Shown: in pieces, positions 31,533-43,200 of the stretch
Numbering within the stretch: position 1 is the stretch's first letter
Layout of the letters: every line of letters starts with the position of its first letter
Source of the DNA: Clarkia xantiana subsp. parviflora
Lineage: Eukaryota > Streptophyta > Magnoliopsida > Myrtales > Onagraceae
Direction of reading: 5' to 3'
Length of the DNA stretch: 64,000 bases
Assembly (NCBI GenBank): GCA_036873135.1
Contig: JAPTYO010000018.1
Location: 4,774,001-4,838,000, forward strand
Made by a program: the position numbers and the translations under genes
Notes under the pieces: generated by a model
Told to the model about the DNA's origin: nothing
The model's database searches: none
What the model saw: only the letters and a program-made list of their open reading frames with translations

Positions 31533-32152
31533 TGTTGGATCACGGTGGAACTCCGGTACGGTCTTGACGGCGATCCGAGCTCCTTCGCTCCACGTAATCC
31601 TGCAAGAGGGGATAGACCGGGCGGTGACCCATAATCCCTCTCCGATGCTTAAATGAGTATCTCGTATGAACTGGTAAGCAAGAGTCTCAGTATGTAATCG
31701 TATTCAATCTGAGCTAACTTCTGCCTTTATATAGGCGAAGAAGTACCTCAGTTACCTGGAGAACCGTTGGGGTGGTTAGCCCATATTCCGTTTATCTCGG
31801 CCACGATCCCGCCTATCACGGACATAATCTCGCCTATCTCGGCCACGCTCCGCGTATCTCGGCCACGCTCCGCGTATCTCGGCCTCAACCTCTGATAGCA
31901 AGTCCCGACTAATATCGGAGACTCCAGAGTTATCTCATTGTGCTACCGCTCGGGGCCCCTCGTCATCGTGACAGGGCCAATCACTCTCAGGGATTCATCA
32001 TCGGGGCCTACTTAAAGGCATCTCATCGGGAGCGTCCAGCTCGCCTATCGGGACCGACTCTGTCGGGACCTCTCATCATCGGGACTCCCGCTGTCGGGAC
32101 CCTTCCGTTTCCTCACCGTTAAAGGGCCTAACGGCCATAGCGAAACCCATCA
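31533..32152 (-). repeat. Gypsy-C 3' LTR and polypurine tract
   Basis: 620 bp (plus-strand text TGTTGGATC...AACCCATCA), followed by tttgcccccaagac, the reverse of the polypurine tract. Shorter than its partner by about 90 bp, chiefly missing the ggtcttcttgacctcc...attcacc block near 32108 and part of the U3 array. Confidence 0.9.
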
Positions 32153-32415
32153 TTTGCCCCCAAGACATGAGTGACTTACAGTTCGTCGTGTCTTTCAACT
32201 CCCGACCTCCCGACATCGGAGTCGGGGAACTTTCCCTTGATAAAATTTCTCGACACGGATCTTCTCGTCCACGGTTCCTCGGTGCCTCGAGGATAGTCAC
32301 CAAATCCGATAAGACTCCTCGGTTACTCGGCAATCCTGATTTATCGTTGCACTTCACAAAGCTACTTACTTATACTTGGAATAAATCTAAGAACCACGCA
32401 CCACCTAAGGCGACT

Positions 32416-32960
32416 TAACAACTTGCACCACTCAAGGCGACTTAATCTCGTGCGCCACTTAAGGCGACTTAATCTCGTGCACCACTTAAGGCGACTTAAT
32501 CTCGTGCATCACTTAAGACGACTTAATCTCGTGCACCACTTAAGGCGACTTAATCTCGTGCATCACTTAAGACGACTTAATCTCGTGCGCCACTTAAGGC
32601 GACTTAATCTCGTGCACCACTTAAGGCGACTTTTCAACCCTTAGAATAAATCCAAGAACCATGCATCACTTAAGACGACTTAATCTCGTGCACCACTTAA
32701 GGCGACTTTTTATCGTGCACCACCTAAGGCGACTTTTCCTCGTGCACCACTTAAGGCGAATTTTCCACGTGCACCACTTAAGGCGACTTAACAACACTTA
32801 GAATAAATCTAAGAATAATCTGATCGGAAGTAACCTCTTTATTTATTGATGGCACAAAATCCGCTTACATCGAATCAAACGATAAGACCACTTAAGGCGA
32901 TTTTACATCGGGTACAACTTAAGGCGACTTTTCATCGGGCACCACTTAAGGCGACTTTTC
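32416..32960 (-). repeat. Gypsy-C 3' tandem array (27-bp unit)
   Basis: Many copies of ACTTAAGGCGACTTAATCTC plus GTGCACC, the reverse complement of the gypsy-A array, broken by two short non-repeat stretches (about 32640-32660, 32790-32890). The short region 32153-32415 between LTR and array shows nothing else. Confidence 0.88.
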
Positions 32961-32961
32961 A

Positions 32962-35900
32962 TCAAGCATGACATTTCTTCAAGTGTTCGCCACTAAAAGA
33001 ATGCTTCAGTACTCTGCCATCGAGGTTTTCCAACTTGTATGCATTCGGAGCTGGCATCCCCACGACTTTGTAAGGTCCTTCCCATTTTGGTGACATCTTG
33101 TTGATCCGATCCAAAAGGGTAAACTCATTCCGATGCCAAACAAGTTCTCCGAGGAAGAATTGTCGGGACTTAACTCGCCGGTTGTAATATCTGGCCGTCG
33201 CCAAACGCATTCGAGCCTGGACTTTATCGGCTTCCTGCCTCTTCTCCTCGAGCAGGTCCAAGTCCAGATGTCTCATTTCATCATTCGTCAAAGGCTCATA
33301 ATATCTCATCCGATGGGACGCCACAGCTACCTCCACGGCAGCAACAGCCTCCGTGCCATAAACAAGGCCAAACAGAGTCTCCCCAGTTGATCGTTTGGGT
33401 GTCGTTCTAACAGCCCAAAGCACGTTTTCCAGATCGTTCAGCCATTTGCCCTTCAAGGCATAAACCCTCTTCTTCAGGCCATCCATCACGATTTTGTTGG
33501 CTGATTCCACCTGGCCATTAGTCTGAGCATGATGGACAGAGGCTGTCCGATGCTCGATGTTCAACTCCTCCAGATACTCCTTCACTTGAGCCCCGTTAAA
33601 CGGTGGACCATTATCGCTGATCACCACCTTAGGAATCCTGTATCTGGATACAATATGAGTCTGAAGAAACTTGACGATCTGGTTCCCCGTCGTCTTGGCC
33701 AACGCCTTAACTTCTATCCATTTCGAAAAATAATCGATAGCCACAAGCAAATACTTACATTGACCTTGTGCCTGTGGGAGAGGTCCCACCAAGTCGATGC
33801 CCCACTGCGCAAAGGGCCAAGCACTCTTGATGGACGTCAGGTTAGCAGCCGGAGCCGCGATATTCGGGGCATACCTCTGGCACGCATCACAGGATCGGAC
33901 TAACGCCGTCGCCTCCTTGTTCATCGTAGGCCAATAATAGCCCAGATTCAACACTTTCCTCATAATGGATAGGGCCCCTTCGTGACAAGCCGCGACCCCT
34001 TCGAGCACCACCCTCAGGATTCGACTTGTGTCGGGCTCAGCCACACATTTCAAGTACGGAGTCGAGAACCAGCCCTTCTTGTATAGCTGGTTGTCCAGCA
34101 TCACGTAATTAACCGCGATCCGACGTATCCTGTCAGCTACCACTTCATTATCGGGGACTGCCCCCGTAGTCAGGTACGCGACTATCGGGGTCATCCAAGT
34201 GGGTTCCTCCTCTGATCCTGCTCCAATAGCACACACCTCCGAGGGGTCGGTGGTCGACAAGATCACTTTCTCCAAGAAGTGCACCTTCCGATTTTCCTCC
34301 AAGGGTGCCCCCAAGGCGAATTTGCTCAAGGCATCCGCTTCCACGTTTTCTTCTCTCGCGAAGGTACTTTTTCATCATCGGGCTCTTCGCCTCATATCGC
34401 CCTTGGACTTGATTCACAATCAGGCCCGCGTCACATTTCACCTTTAAGTGAGCAACTCCCATACCTTTGGCAATTTTCAGGCCTGTGATAAGAGCCTCAT
34501 ACTCAGCTTCGTTGTTCGTGGCCCTAAACGTTAAGGCCAAAGCATATCGAAGGGGCTCACCCTCGCCTGGTGGTATCAATACGAAGCCTGCTCCTGATCC
34601 GTCTGAACTCGAGGAGCCATCCGTATACATCTTCCAAGTATTTTCCTCATTTGGCTGTTCTGATTGCTCTGCCATCTCTGGTTGCTCTGCTATCGGGACC
34701 TCCATGATTGCCCCCTCTACAGGGCCCACTTCTTTCAGATCGGGGGCTGTAGACTCTGCTATGAAATCCGCCAACGCCTGTCCCTTAATAGCCGTTCTCG
34801 GAGCAAAGTGTATGCGGAACTCACTAAGCTCGACTGCCCATTTCACTAATCTCCCCGACGCATCAGGTCGGTTCAAAAAATGCTTCAGAGGCAGATTCGT
34901 CAACACAGTGATCTCATGCGCATGGAAGTAAGGCCTCAGCTTCCGAGCAGTAATAATCAACGCAAAGAGATACTTCTCAACGGCGGGATAATTCATTTCA
35001 GATTTGGCAAACTCCTTGCTTACATAATAAACGGGGACTTGATTACCCTCGACAACCTTCACTAACACAGAGCTAATGGCAAATTCGGAAACAGCCAAGT
35101 ATAGATAGAGCGGCTCGCCTGGGGTCGGTTTCGCTAATGGCGGGAGGGTGCGAAGGTGCTGCTTGAGTGCTTGGAACGCCTCTTCACACTTGGCAGTCCA
35201 CTCAAACTTCTTGTTGGCCCTCAGAACTTCAAAGAACGGCATGGATCGATCGCTCGCCTTGGACAGGAAGCGATTCATTGCAGCCAGTCGGCCATTCAGC
35301 ACTTGCACCTCCCGATGGTTTATCGGAGACTTCATCTCCTCGATTGCCCTCAGCTTCTCAGGGTTCACCTTAATTCCTCACTGGCTTACCATAAAGCCCA
35401 AAAACTTCCCCGAGTGGACTCCGAAGGCGCACTTGGTCGGGTTCAAGCGAACCTGATGAAGCCTCATCCACTCAAACGCCGTGGCTAGGTTGTGCACATG
35501 ATCCTCAGCTTGTCGGGACTTCACCAGCATATCGTCCACGTAAGCCTCCATGGTTTTCCCTAGCATATCCCCGAACAACTTGTTCACCATCCGCTGGTAG
35601 GTTGCCCCGGCACCGATCAATCCGAAAGGCATGACATCATAATGATAAATGTCACTTTCGGCATAAAAGGCAGTGTCGGGGGCATCCTCCTTAGCCATCT
35701 TGATCTGATTATAGCCCGAGTACGTATCCATGAAGCTCAACAACTCATGTCCCGACGTGGCATCCACCAACTGGTCGATTCTCGGGAGCGGGTAACAGTC
35801 CTTCGGTCAAGCCTTATTCAGGTCGCGGAAATCAACACACATCCGCCACTTCCCATTGCTCTTCTTCACCAGCACCGGGTTAGCGACCCAAGTCTGGAAT

Positions 35901-36880
35901 CGGAGCTCCTTGATAAATCCAGCGTCGAGCAACCTGCCCACCTCCTGCTGGATCGCGATCCTCTTGTCCGCGCCCATCATCCGCCTATTCTGCGCGATAG
36001 GCTTGATCGCGGGATCAATCTTCAACTCGTGCACGATCACATCGAGGCTGATTCCTGGCATGTCACTCGGGGACCAGGCAAACAGCTCCTTGAACTCCTT
36101 CAGCAGCTCAATCAATTCTCGGGCCCTTTCGTCAGACAGGGCGGACCCGATTTTCACTTTCGTCTGAGGTCCGTCAATCTCGACCTCCTTCAAATCCTCC
36201 ATGGGGGCGGGACGCCCAAACTCCTCTCTGGGATCAGCATCGGTCTGGAGGATTGTCATGGCCTCCCGTCTCTTACGTCTGGTGGCATTAACATAGCATC
36301 TCCTGGAAGCCACCTGGTCGCCCTTAACCTCCCCGACCCCGTGGTCAGTCGGGAACTTCATCTTCTGGTGCACATTCGAGGCAACTGCCATCAGGGGGTT
36401 GATGGTGGTTCTCCCGATAATCGCGTTGTAAGTCCCCGCGGACTCAACCACCACAAAATCTACATTTCTCCTCTCCGCCTTCAACCCGCTACCAAACTCC
36501 ACTGGTAAGGTGATCATTCCCAACCGATAGGAGGTAATACCAGAGAACCCGACCATCGGGAAGGTCACCTCCTTCAGATCCTTCTTCGTTTTCCCCATGG
36601 CTTCCAGCGCGTCCATTAACAGAATGTCAGAGGAGCTCCCTCCGTCGATCAAAATCCGCTTCAACTCGTACCCATCCACGTCCAGGGTCACGACCAGAGC
36701 ATCATCGTGTGGACTCTCCACGCCTATCGGGTCCTCCGCGGAAAAGGAAGTCACCATCTCTTCCTTTGCGGTCCAGGATCGGGACCTCTTGCCTAGCACC
36801 ACAGCAGCAGAAATTCTAGAGGCATAGACCTCCCGAGAGGCTGTGGTGTCACCTCCTGCGGAAAATCCTCCGTGAATCAC
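32962..36880 (-). pseudogene. pol: Gypsy-C pol (broken)
   Basis: Read on the minus strand. 36880-35807: protease (LIDGGSSSDIL) and RT start, with the Trp at ELFAWSPSDMPG that gypsy-A has lost. TGA at about 35807 in LNKA(C)PKD. 35770-35378: RT with FMDTYSGYNQIKM and YVDDMLVKS. TGA at about 35380 in MVSQ(R)GIK. 35368-34380: rest of RT, first RNase H and second RNase H (MYTDGSS, NNEAEYEALI). A deletion of about 50 bp near 34360 shifts the frame after KYLRE. 34344-32962: an open 460-residue stretch with the RNase H tail and all of integrase (HHCC, GIDLVGPLP, SDNGPPFNG, SPKWEGPYK, GEHLKKCHA). Confidence 0.9.
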
Positions 36881-36961
36881 ATTGATGGTGCCCCGCTTCT
36901 CCTTACGGGCACCCGAGGACTCTGGCTCAGACTTCTTCTTCTTCGGAGAGAGATCGCGGGA

Positions 36962-38490
36962 TCAGGAACGAGACCGCGATCGAGATCGAGAGCGGGAACG
37001 ACACCGCTTTTCAGCCACAAACTCCTTGAGCTTCCCCTTCTGGATCAGCTTCTCGATCTCCTTCTTCAGCTCCCGACAATGGTTGGTGTCGTGACCGCTG
37101 GCGCGGTGGAACCGACAGTAACGATCGGTACGGGATCCCATAAACTCTCCTTCCTTCTTCGGGGGGTACCTAGAGATACCCTGTCGATCCATGACCGCTA
37201 GCACCTCCGTCATGGAGCTGTTCAGAGGGATGCTATAGTCCTCCCGCTTATCCTTCCTCGGGGGACGCCTGTCCTCCCTTCGATAAGAACGACCTCGAGT
37301 CCGACTGCCCTCGGACTTATCCTTCCGCTTATGGTCGTCCACTGGCTTGAGCGACTGCTTCCCCCTGTTCGACTTCGGGGGCTCGAGCTCTCCGGCAGCT
37401 ATTTTTGACTCTTGCACGTCGATTTGCTGCTTCACCCTCTTCTGGATTGCCTCCATGTTTCACACAGCTTTCTCAGCCACGCTGTGCATCAGGTCGGAAC
37501 CGTTGGGGGCTGTTAGGTTTCGAAGGAAGGTACGGATGGTTTCTCCCTCCGATATCTCTACATCAATCTCCGCCACGCTGGCAGTGTATCGCTGGTAATA
37601 GTGCGCCAGCGACTCGTCAGGCCTTTGCACCACTTGGGCCAGGGACCTCACACTCTTCAGGAGACGCCGACGACCCTGATACTGCTGAATGAAACGGTCA
37701 TGCATGTCGGCCCAGCAGGTGATGCACCCCGGGGGTAGGCTAAAGAACCAGGTCAGGGCCCTCTCACCCAGTGTGTTCGGGAACAGCACACACACGATAT
37801 CGTCGTTCGGGGCTCTGCCAAGACATGCCATGAGGTGCTTCTGAACATGATGAACTGGATCTCCTTCGCCATCATACTCCTTTACCGTGGGGATACCCAG
37901 CCCTGGCGGGGCGAGGGTGTCTATTAGTCGGGGAACGAAGTGATGAGTGGATCAATCCCTCAGTTCTGACATCATCGGCTTTTGCTCCCCCAGGCAGATG
38001 TTCACGATCTTCACTACCTGATCGGGGGTGATGGGACCATTGAGTGGAATGGTCCTATGATGCACTGGTCCTGGCCCGTCGACCACAAATCGCTCTGATT
38101 GAGCGGGCTCCTTACCCTTATCCAGGCTTCCGGGTTGGGCCTCCTGCACATTCTGAACCTCTGCTGGCGGGGGCACCTCCTCCTGCCTCTTGGCCGCCTC
38201 TCTCCTCTCTAAGAGAGCCTCCACGGCCGCCAAAAAATCGGCATGGCATCCGCCACAGCCTTCGCCAGATCCGTGTTTGGAGGAACCTCCTCCTCTCTAT
38301 TCTCTTGGTGCTGCGCAACATCTTCAGGGACTTCGTTGTGCCCCCATGTTCGGGAGACCTCAGCAGGGAGCTGCTGGTCCTCAGCATGCTCCGGTGGCGA
38401 ATTCAGAGTCGTCCCAGCGGGATGACGGGAACCACCAGATTGTCCTTGCCTCCTCTGCTTACCAGCCGCCATTGAACGAGTAGAAGTCAT
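36962..38490 (-). pseudogene. gag: Gypsy-C gag (broken)
   Basis: Begins at 38490 (MTSTRSMAAGKQRRQGQSGG), with the N-terminal frame open past the site of the gypsy-A TAG. A frameshift occurs near 38235. The capsid domain lies at 37831-37460 (TWFFSLPPGCITCWADMHDRF), ending in a TGA where gypsy-A has Trp (EKAVWNMEA). 37456-36962 holds the basic linker, the knuckle CRFHRASGHDTNHC (CX2HX4HX4C) and the Arg-Ser tract, cut by a stop at 36962. Confidence 0.9.
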
Positions 38491-38509
38491 ACTAGCTTTT
38501 TGTCACGCT

Positions 38510-39236
38510 TCCCACAGACGGCGCCAATGTTGGATCACGGTGGAACTCCGGTACGGTCTTGACGGCGATCCGAGCTCCTTCGCTCCACGTAATCCTGCAA
38601 GAGGGGATAGACCGGGCGGTGACCCAGAATTCCTCTCCGATGCTTAAATGAGTATCTCGTATGAACTGGTAAGCAAGAGTCTCAGTATGTAATCGTATTC
38701 AATCTGACGTAACTTCTGCCTTTTTATAGGCGAAGAAGTACCTCAGTTACCTGGCGAACCGTTGGGGTGGTTAGCCCATATTCCGCTTATCTCGGCTATG
38801 ATCCCGCCTATCACGGGCATAATCTCGCCTATCTCGGCCACGCTCCGCGTATCTCGGCCAGGATCCCGCCTATCTAGGCCATGATCTCGCCTATCTCGGC
38901 CACGCTCGGCGTATCTCGGCCTCAACCTCTGATAGGAAGTCCCGACTAATATCGGAGACTCCAGAGTTATCTCATTGGGTCACCGCTCGGGGCCCCTCGT
39001 CATCGTGACAGGGCTAATCACTCTCAGGGATTCATCATCGGGGCCTACTTAAAGGCATCTCATCGGTACCGTCCAGCTCGCCTATCGGGACCGACTCTGT
39101 CGGGACCTTTCATCATCGGGACTCCCGCTATCGGGACCCTTCGCCTTGGTCTTCTTGACCTCCTTTTAGGGCCCAGTGGGCCTATTCACCGTTTCCTCAC
39201 CGTTAAAGGGCCTAAAGGCCATAGCGAAACCCATCA
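38510..39236 (-). repeat. Gypsy-C primer site and 5' LTR
   Basis: The plus strand reads cccacagacggcgcca (about 38511-38526), the reverse of the primer site, then the 709-bp LTR (38528-39236). The U3 20-bp array is at about 38780-38925. The TATA box (reverse, about 38721-38728) lies between paired arms at 38704-38717 and 38734-38746. Between the LTR and the gag start only about 35 bases remain. Confidence 0.9.
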
Positions 39237-39789
39237 TGATAGACATGCTGTGATGGTTGGAAATGCCTAGGATTCGTGTCTAGAATGTTGCGTAATTGAA
39301 TATAAACATGAATTCCAGATCCGCCCCTAATGTATAAAATAATTTTAAAATCGAAAATCAGTCGCCAAATATGTATGATTGATGTGGAAGTTTCATGTTT
39401 GACACGTATGCAAGAATGTTGAGGATGTAGCCATTTGATAATTTAATTGGATGTAGAATTATATATGCATGAGTGAATTCATCGAAATATTTTTCCAAAA
39501 TAAAAAGGGCCTTAGGAGAGCCAAGATCGGGTATGCTTGTTTAAAATCTCTGTTTCGGTAATTTGCGATTAAAACCCTTTTAAATGACTGATCTATTGGA
39601 TAGAAGACGACAGTAATGTGAACTCTTTCACAGCCATATTCCATTGGTTTACAGGTGGTCGGTTGGTTCTGATGACTCAGGAATCGTTACTTGTCGCATT
39701 CTATCTTAATAGATATCCGATGTATGCAATTCTTTCTCAAAATTTTATTGGCTCCCTGATTTTGCATGATTATCAATGTGTTAGTATAA
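39237..39789 (+). other. Copia-3 leader, second part
   Basis: Resumes with gatagacatgctgtgatggttgg, matching the text lost at 31532, and runs to gag with the usual copia-leader landmarks. Confidence 0.85.
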
Positions 39790-40650
39790 TGGTTGCGATC
39801 AGCAATGTTATCTCCCAAATGAACAAGGGAGTGAGATTGAACATCAACAATTATAAGATCTGGAATAAGCGCGCAAGATGGTAATTACTGAAATGAAAGG
39901 TTTAGAGCATCTGACTTCGAATCATGCCAGGCCATTGGGAGACCTCACGGCCGAACAAAAGGAATTCCATGATGAATGGGATACGAAGGACAAGGAAATT
40001 CGTTCCGCTTTGTTGTCACTGCTTGAGGATGACATACTCTATGGGTATGATAACTTTGAGTGTGCCATGGACCTGTGGGATGTTCTTAAGCCAGGGTTTG
40101 GTGTTTACACCACAGCACAGAAGCGATCTTTAAACATCGCTTTAGACTCGTATAAGATGAATCACAAGCACACAATGAATGAGCATATTAGACACATGTC
40201 TAACATGCTTGTTGAACTCAAGGAGGCAGGAGAAATCCTGACCGAGGAACTGAAGGTTCAACGTGATTCGATCCTTATCTGACTCTTGAAACAACATGAA
40301 AATGCATCTTACCCATGCCACTCAACTCGATAACATCGAGAAAGTGTGAGTTCATCTCGAGCTGGAAGAGGATTGTCTCAAAGTTGAAAAGCCGAGAGCG
40401 GAAATGCATCTTGCATCCTCGCATCCAGCTGAGCAAATGGGTAAACGCAAAGGAAAGGGCCTTCAGGTTAAGGCTGACAAGTCTTTGGCTCCAAAACCTC
40501 GGAAGAAGTTCAAACACAAGCAATTCGGTGACAAGAAAAGGCAAGCAAAACAAACACGTAAAGAGGAAACTCGAACGTGATTTAGGTGTGGCGTGAATGG
40601 ACACCTAGCTATTGCCTGTACCAATCCTCCTAAGGTACGTGCTGAAGAAT
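39790..40650 (+). pseudogene. gag: Copia-3 gag (broken)
   Basis: Same gag type as copia-2: SNVISQMNKGVRLNINNYKIW, then after a small deletion MVITEMKGLEHLTSN ... LWDVLKPGFGVYTTAQKRSL ... HMSNMLVELKEAGEILTE (39878-40282). The frame is lost near 40265. The nucleocapsid knuckle near 40578 reads xFRCGVNGHLAIAC; the first Cys codon is TGA, but the other ligands, including His, are intact. The segment 40660-40855 is the gag tail and shows nothing more. Confidence 0.85.
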
Positions 40651-40846
40651 AATGAAAACCTCATAAATTCTTATAGGACTCTTCTCACTCTAAAGTAATT
40701 CAATTTACCCTTTTTGAATTACAGAATCGAGAAGGAGAACAAGCACAGACCTGAAGAGTTTGCCTCGGAAACATAAAGATTAAATGAAAGAATTTATCTT
40801 TATTTGCTAAAAGAAGCTCTCCTTAATTTTTTCAGTTTAAGATACT

Positions 40847-41666
40847 TAATAATAAGGGTTAAGAACCTATGAAGGGTCTGAACTATCACCCATGTTAACG
40901 GGAGAGGTCTGAAATTTAAAAAGTTAATAACAGAGGTCTGAAATTTCAATTTTGTTGATTTGAGGTTTTCCGTCCATTTTTAGGGTTAAATTTAACAGAA
41001 TTGTGTGAAATGACACTTTTGCCCCTTTAATTATTTTTTTTATTTAATATCTTATTTAAGGAAATGTGAAATGAAAATTTTACCCCTAAAGTCAAATTAA
41101 AACCACCCAACTTCGTCCACCGCCACGCGACTCCGGCCACCACCACCCGACTCCGGCCACCACCACCTCTGCTCCGGCGACCCGACTCCGACCACAACCT
41201 CAGCAAAAAAACTCCGATCGGAGCCCAATCGGGGCCGGTGGCTCCGATCGGAGCCCAATCGGGGCCGGTGGTTCCGATTTGGGCCCAATCGGAGCCTTGG
41301 TGATGGTCGCTGGAGTACGGTGGTGGTCGCCGGAGTACCGTGGTGGTCGCCGGAGTACAGTTGGGGGTCGCCGGAGTACGGTTGGTGGAGCCGTGGTGGC
41401 TTCAAGGGCATTTTGGTCTTTTCACTTCAAGCATGTGAGGGGCACACTTGATAGAAGGGTATTTTTGGAAATTTATTTTATTTCCGGTCACATGCCAAGC
41501 ATGTGACCAACTTCCGTTAGTTTTAACGGAAAAAACTAACGAAGACCGCTGTTATCAACAAAACTGAAATTTCAGACCTCCGTTATTAACTTTTCAAATT
41601 TCAGACCGCTCCCGTTAACATGGGTGATAGTTCAGACATTTCATAGGTTCTTAACCCTAACAATAA
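40847..41666. mobile_element. Non-autonomous Mutator-like element
   Basis: 802-bp insertion (40856-41657) with long terminal inverted repeats of about 100 bp, starting GGGTTAAGAACCTATGAA and ending TTCATAGGTTCTTAACCC. It is flanked by 9-bp sequences taataataa (40847-40855) and taacaataa (41658-41666), eight of nine identical, the target duplication size of Mutator-like elements. The interior is GC-rich, with CCGGAGTAC/GGTGGTCGC and GATCGGAGCCCAATCGG repeats and no transposase. Copia-2 has the uninterrupted sequence at about 24370-24385. A pack-type capture of a host fragment is possible but not shown. Confidence 0.88.
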
Positions 41667-42590
41667 TAATGTTCCTTGAAACATAGGAACCATTTCATTT
41701 TAAGCATGTGATAAATGCTTGGAAAAAGAATTAATTACAAATCCTTCTCATGCTATTCGATCATTTATTGCTGTTTGATGCATTGCTTATAAATCTTACT
41801 TTATTTTTAGTACTCCATCAAATGAAATAATTAGTAATAATAATCATGTGCAAAATCGACTAGATTAAATTGAATTAATTTGGAAACGAAATGATTTAAC
41901 CTAGTGTTAAAACTTCGGTGAATAGCGCTACACGCGAGTGGACCTCGAAAGACGGAACACATCGTTTCAAAATAGGATTTTAATGATGAAGTGTTTAAGT
42001 GATGAAATGCTGAATTTTTGTTTGCATCCCTTCGGAAATAACTTACTGATAACTTTTACATCAGAAAGAAGTATGCTTCATAAACTACCACGACCTTGTA
42101 AAAGTATCAGCTCACGCATTGGGTGAAAACCCAAGATGCTAAGTTCCGAGATGGGATGAAATCCCCAAGATAAGTTTGCAAACGAAGAAGGATCTAGTCG
42201 ATTAAACGATTTTCCTTCCATAAGCCTTGAAAGATAAGTCAGGCTAGGCATTCAAATCAAGTGAAACACACTTCAAGAACATAGTGTTAGATTCAATCTA
42301 TTTGGCGTTCCCTATGGGATGAAGTAGATAACTCACTTGTATGTAAACAGCGTTCCAATGAAATCGGTAGAACACGATGCCATAAAAGCTAAAGAATGAT
42401 AATGAGTGAAATCATATCATCGCATGACATTAAAGTGCGCAATAAACACGTATTTAGGACAAGAGTACGTTACCTACTCTTAGAAGATACATGTTTAACG
42501 CTTTTGAAAATGGTGTCGTGGTCGAACATGAGACTCTACGTCACATGAGGACGAATTTCCTATGCATGGTCAGTTTCAAACTGATGTAGT
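41667..42590 (+). other. Copia-3 decayed middle region
   Basis: Matches copia-2 24380-25330. No protease or integrase core readable. Confidence 0.65.
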
Positions 42591-43200
42591 CTTGATCAAA
42601 CCAGAGCAGTAACACTGACAATCAGGCCCCACTTAATTCGAGTGGGAGAGATTTGAACCGGCAACACTTCAAGTGAATGACATGGTCAATGATAATGGAA
42701 ACATTTTCATAGTAAATCTAGTGGGAGGAATAAACCCTACCACATGAGATCTCTGTTGCCGCAGAGACGAATCAAGTAGAACCTGATAGCCATATTGCTA
42801 AACCAGGAATGCCACAACTGCCTAGACTACCCATTGTTTCCAATGAGAGTGATCCGACTAACTTGGTTCCAGGTCCTAGTGATCAAGGAATTCATCTCTT
42901 AAATAAAACCCCGAGACCAAGAGTTCGTCCAAGGAAAGATGTAGGCCAAGGTTTAAGCACTGCTCTTGTTCCCATTGGAAGTGATGCTACGATAAGAGGC
43001 ATTATTCCGAGTGGGAGAAACGTTCAGACTCAAGATGGGATTAAAAAGCCTAGACGAAAGTCAAAGGCATCGAACCCACTGAGTAGGGTGATAACCTCAA
43101 TCTAACGATTGTTAGTGATCATTGGAAAGACCTCAAGTGGAGAAATGGAAGAAAATAATAAAAGAGAAAGACCGCCTAAATGAAATTATAGTCTTTAGTT
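42591..43200 (+). pseudogene. Copia-3 integrase-RT linker (broken)
   Basis: Contains LLNKTPRPRVRPRKDVGQGL and GIIPSGRNVQTQDGIKKPRR (42809-43105), parallel to the copia-4 linker, ending in a stop before the RT start. Confidence 0.78.

Larger units (their letters stand above)
31533..39236 (-). mobile_element. Gypsy-C: Tat-type element, second copy of the gypsy-A family
   Basis: Minus-strand element with the 5' LTR at 38528-39236 and the 3' LTR at 31533-32152. Flanks are ggata (31528-31532) and tgata (39237-39241), a duplication with one change. Same gene order, tandem arrays and LTR text as gypsy-A but independent lesions. Inserted in the copia-3 leader in the opposite direction. Confidence 0.93.

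Noticed and set aside
32423..32644. 73-residue frame of repeated RRLNLVHHL
   Set aside because: Translation of the 27-bp non-coding array of gypsy-C; the period is a multiple of three.
35642..36508. 288-residue plus-strand frame across gypsy-C pol
   Set aside because: Shadow of the minus-strand protease/RT region, whose motifs are unmistakable. The same shadow appears opposite gypsy-A pol.
41097..41411. 104-residue frame inside the Mutator-like element as a captured gene
   Set aside because: Composed mainly of short repeats (PRLGSDRSH, TTTVLQRP). It may be captured DNA, but the frame itself is not credible as a protein.
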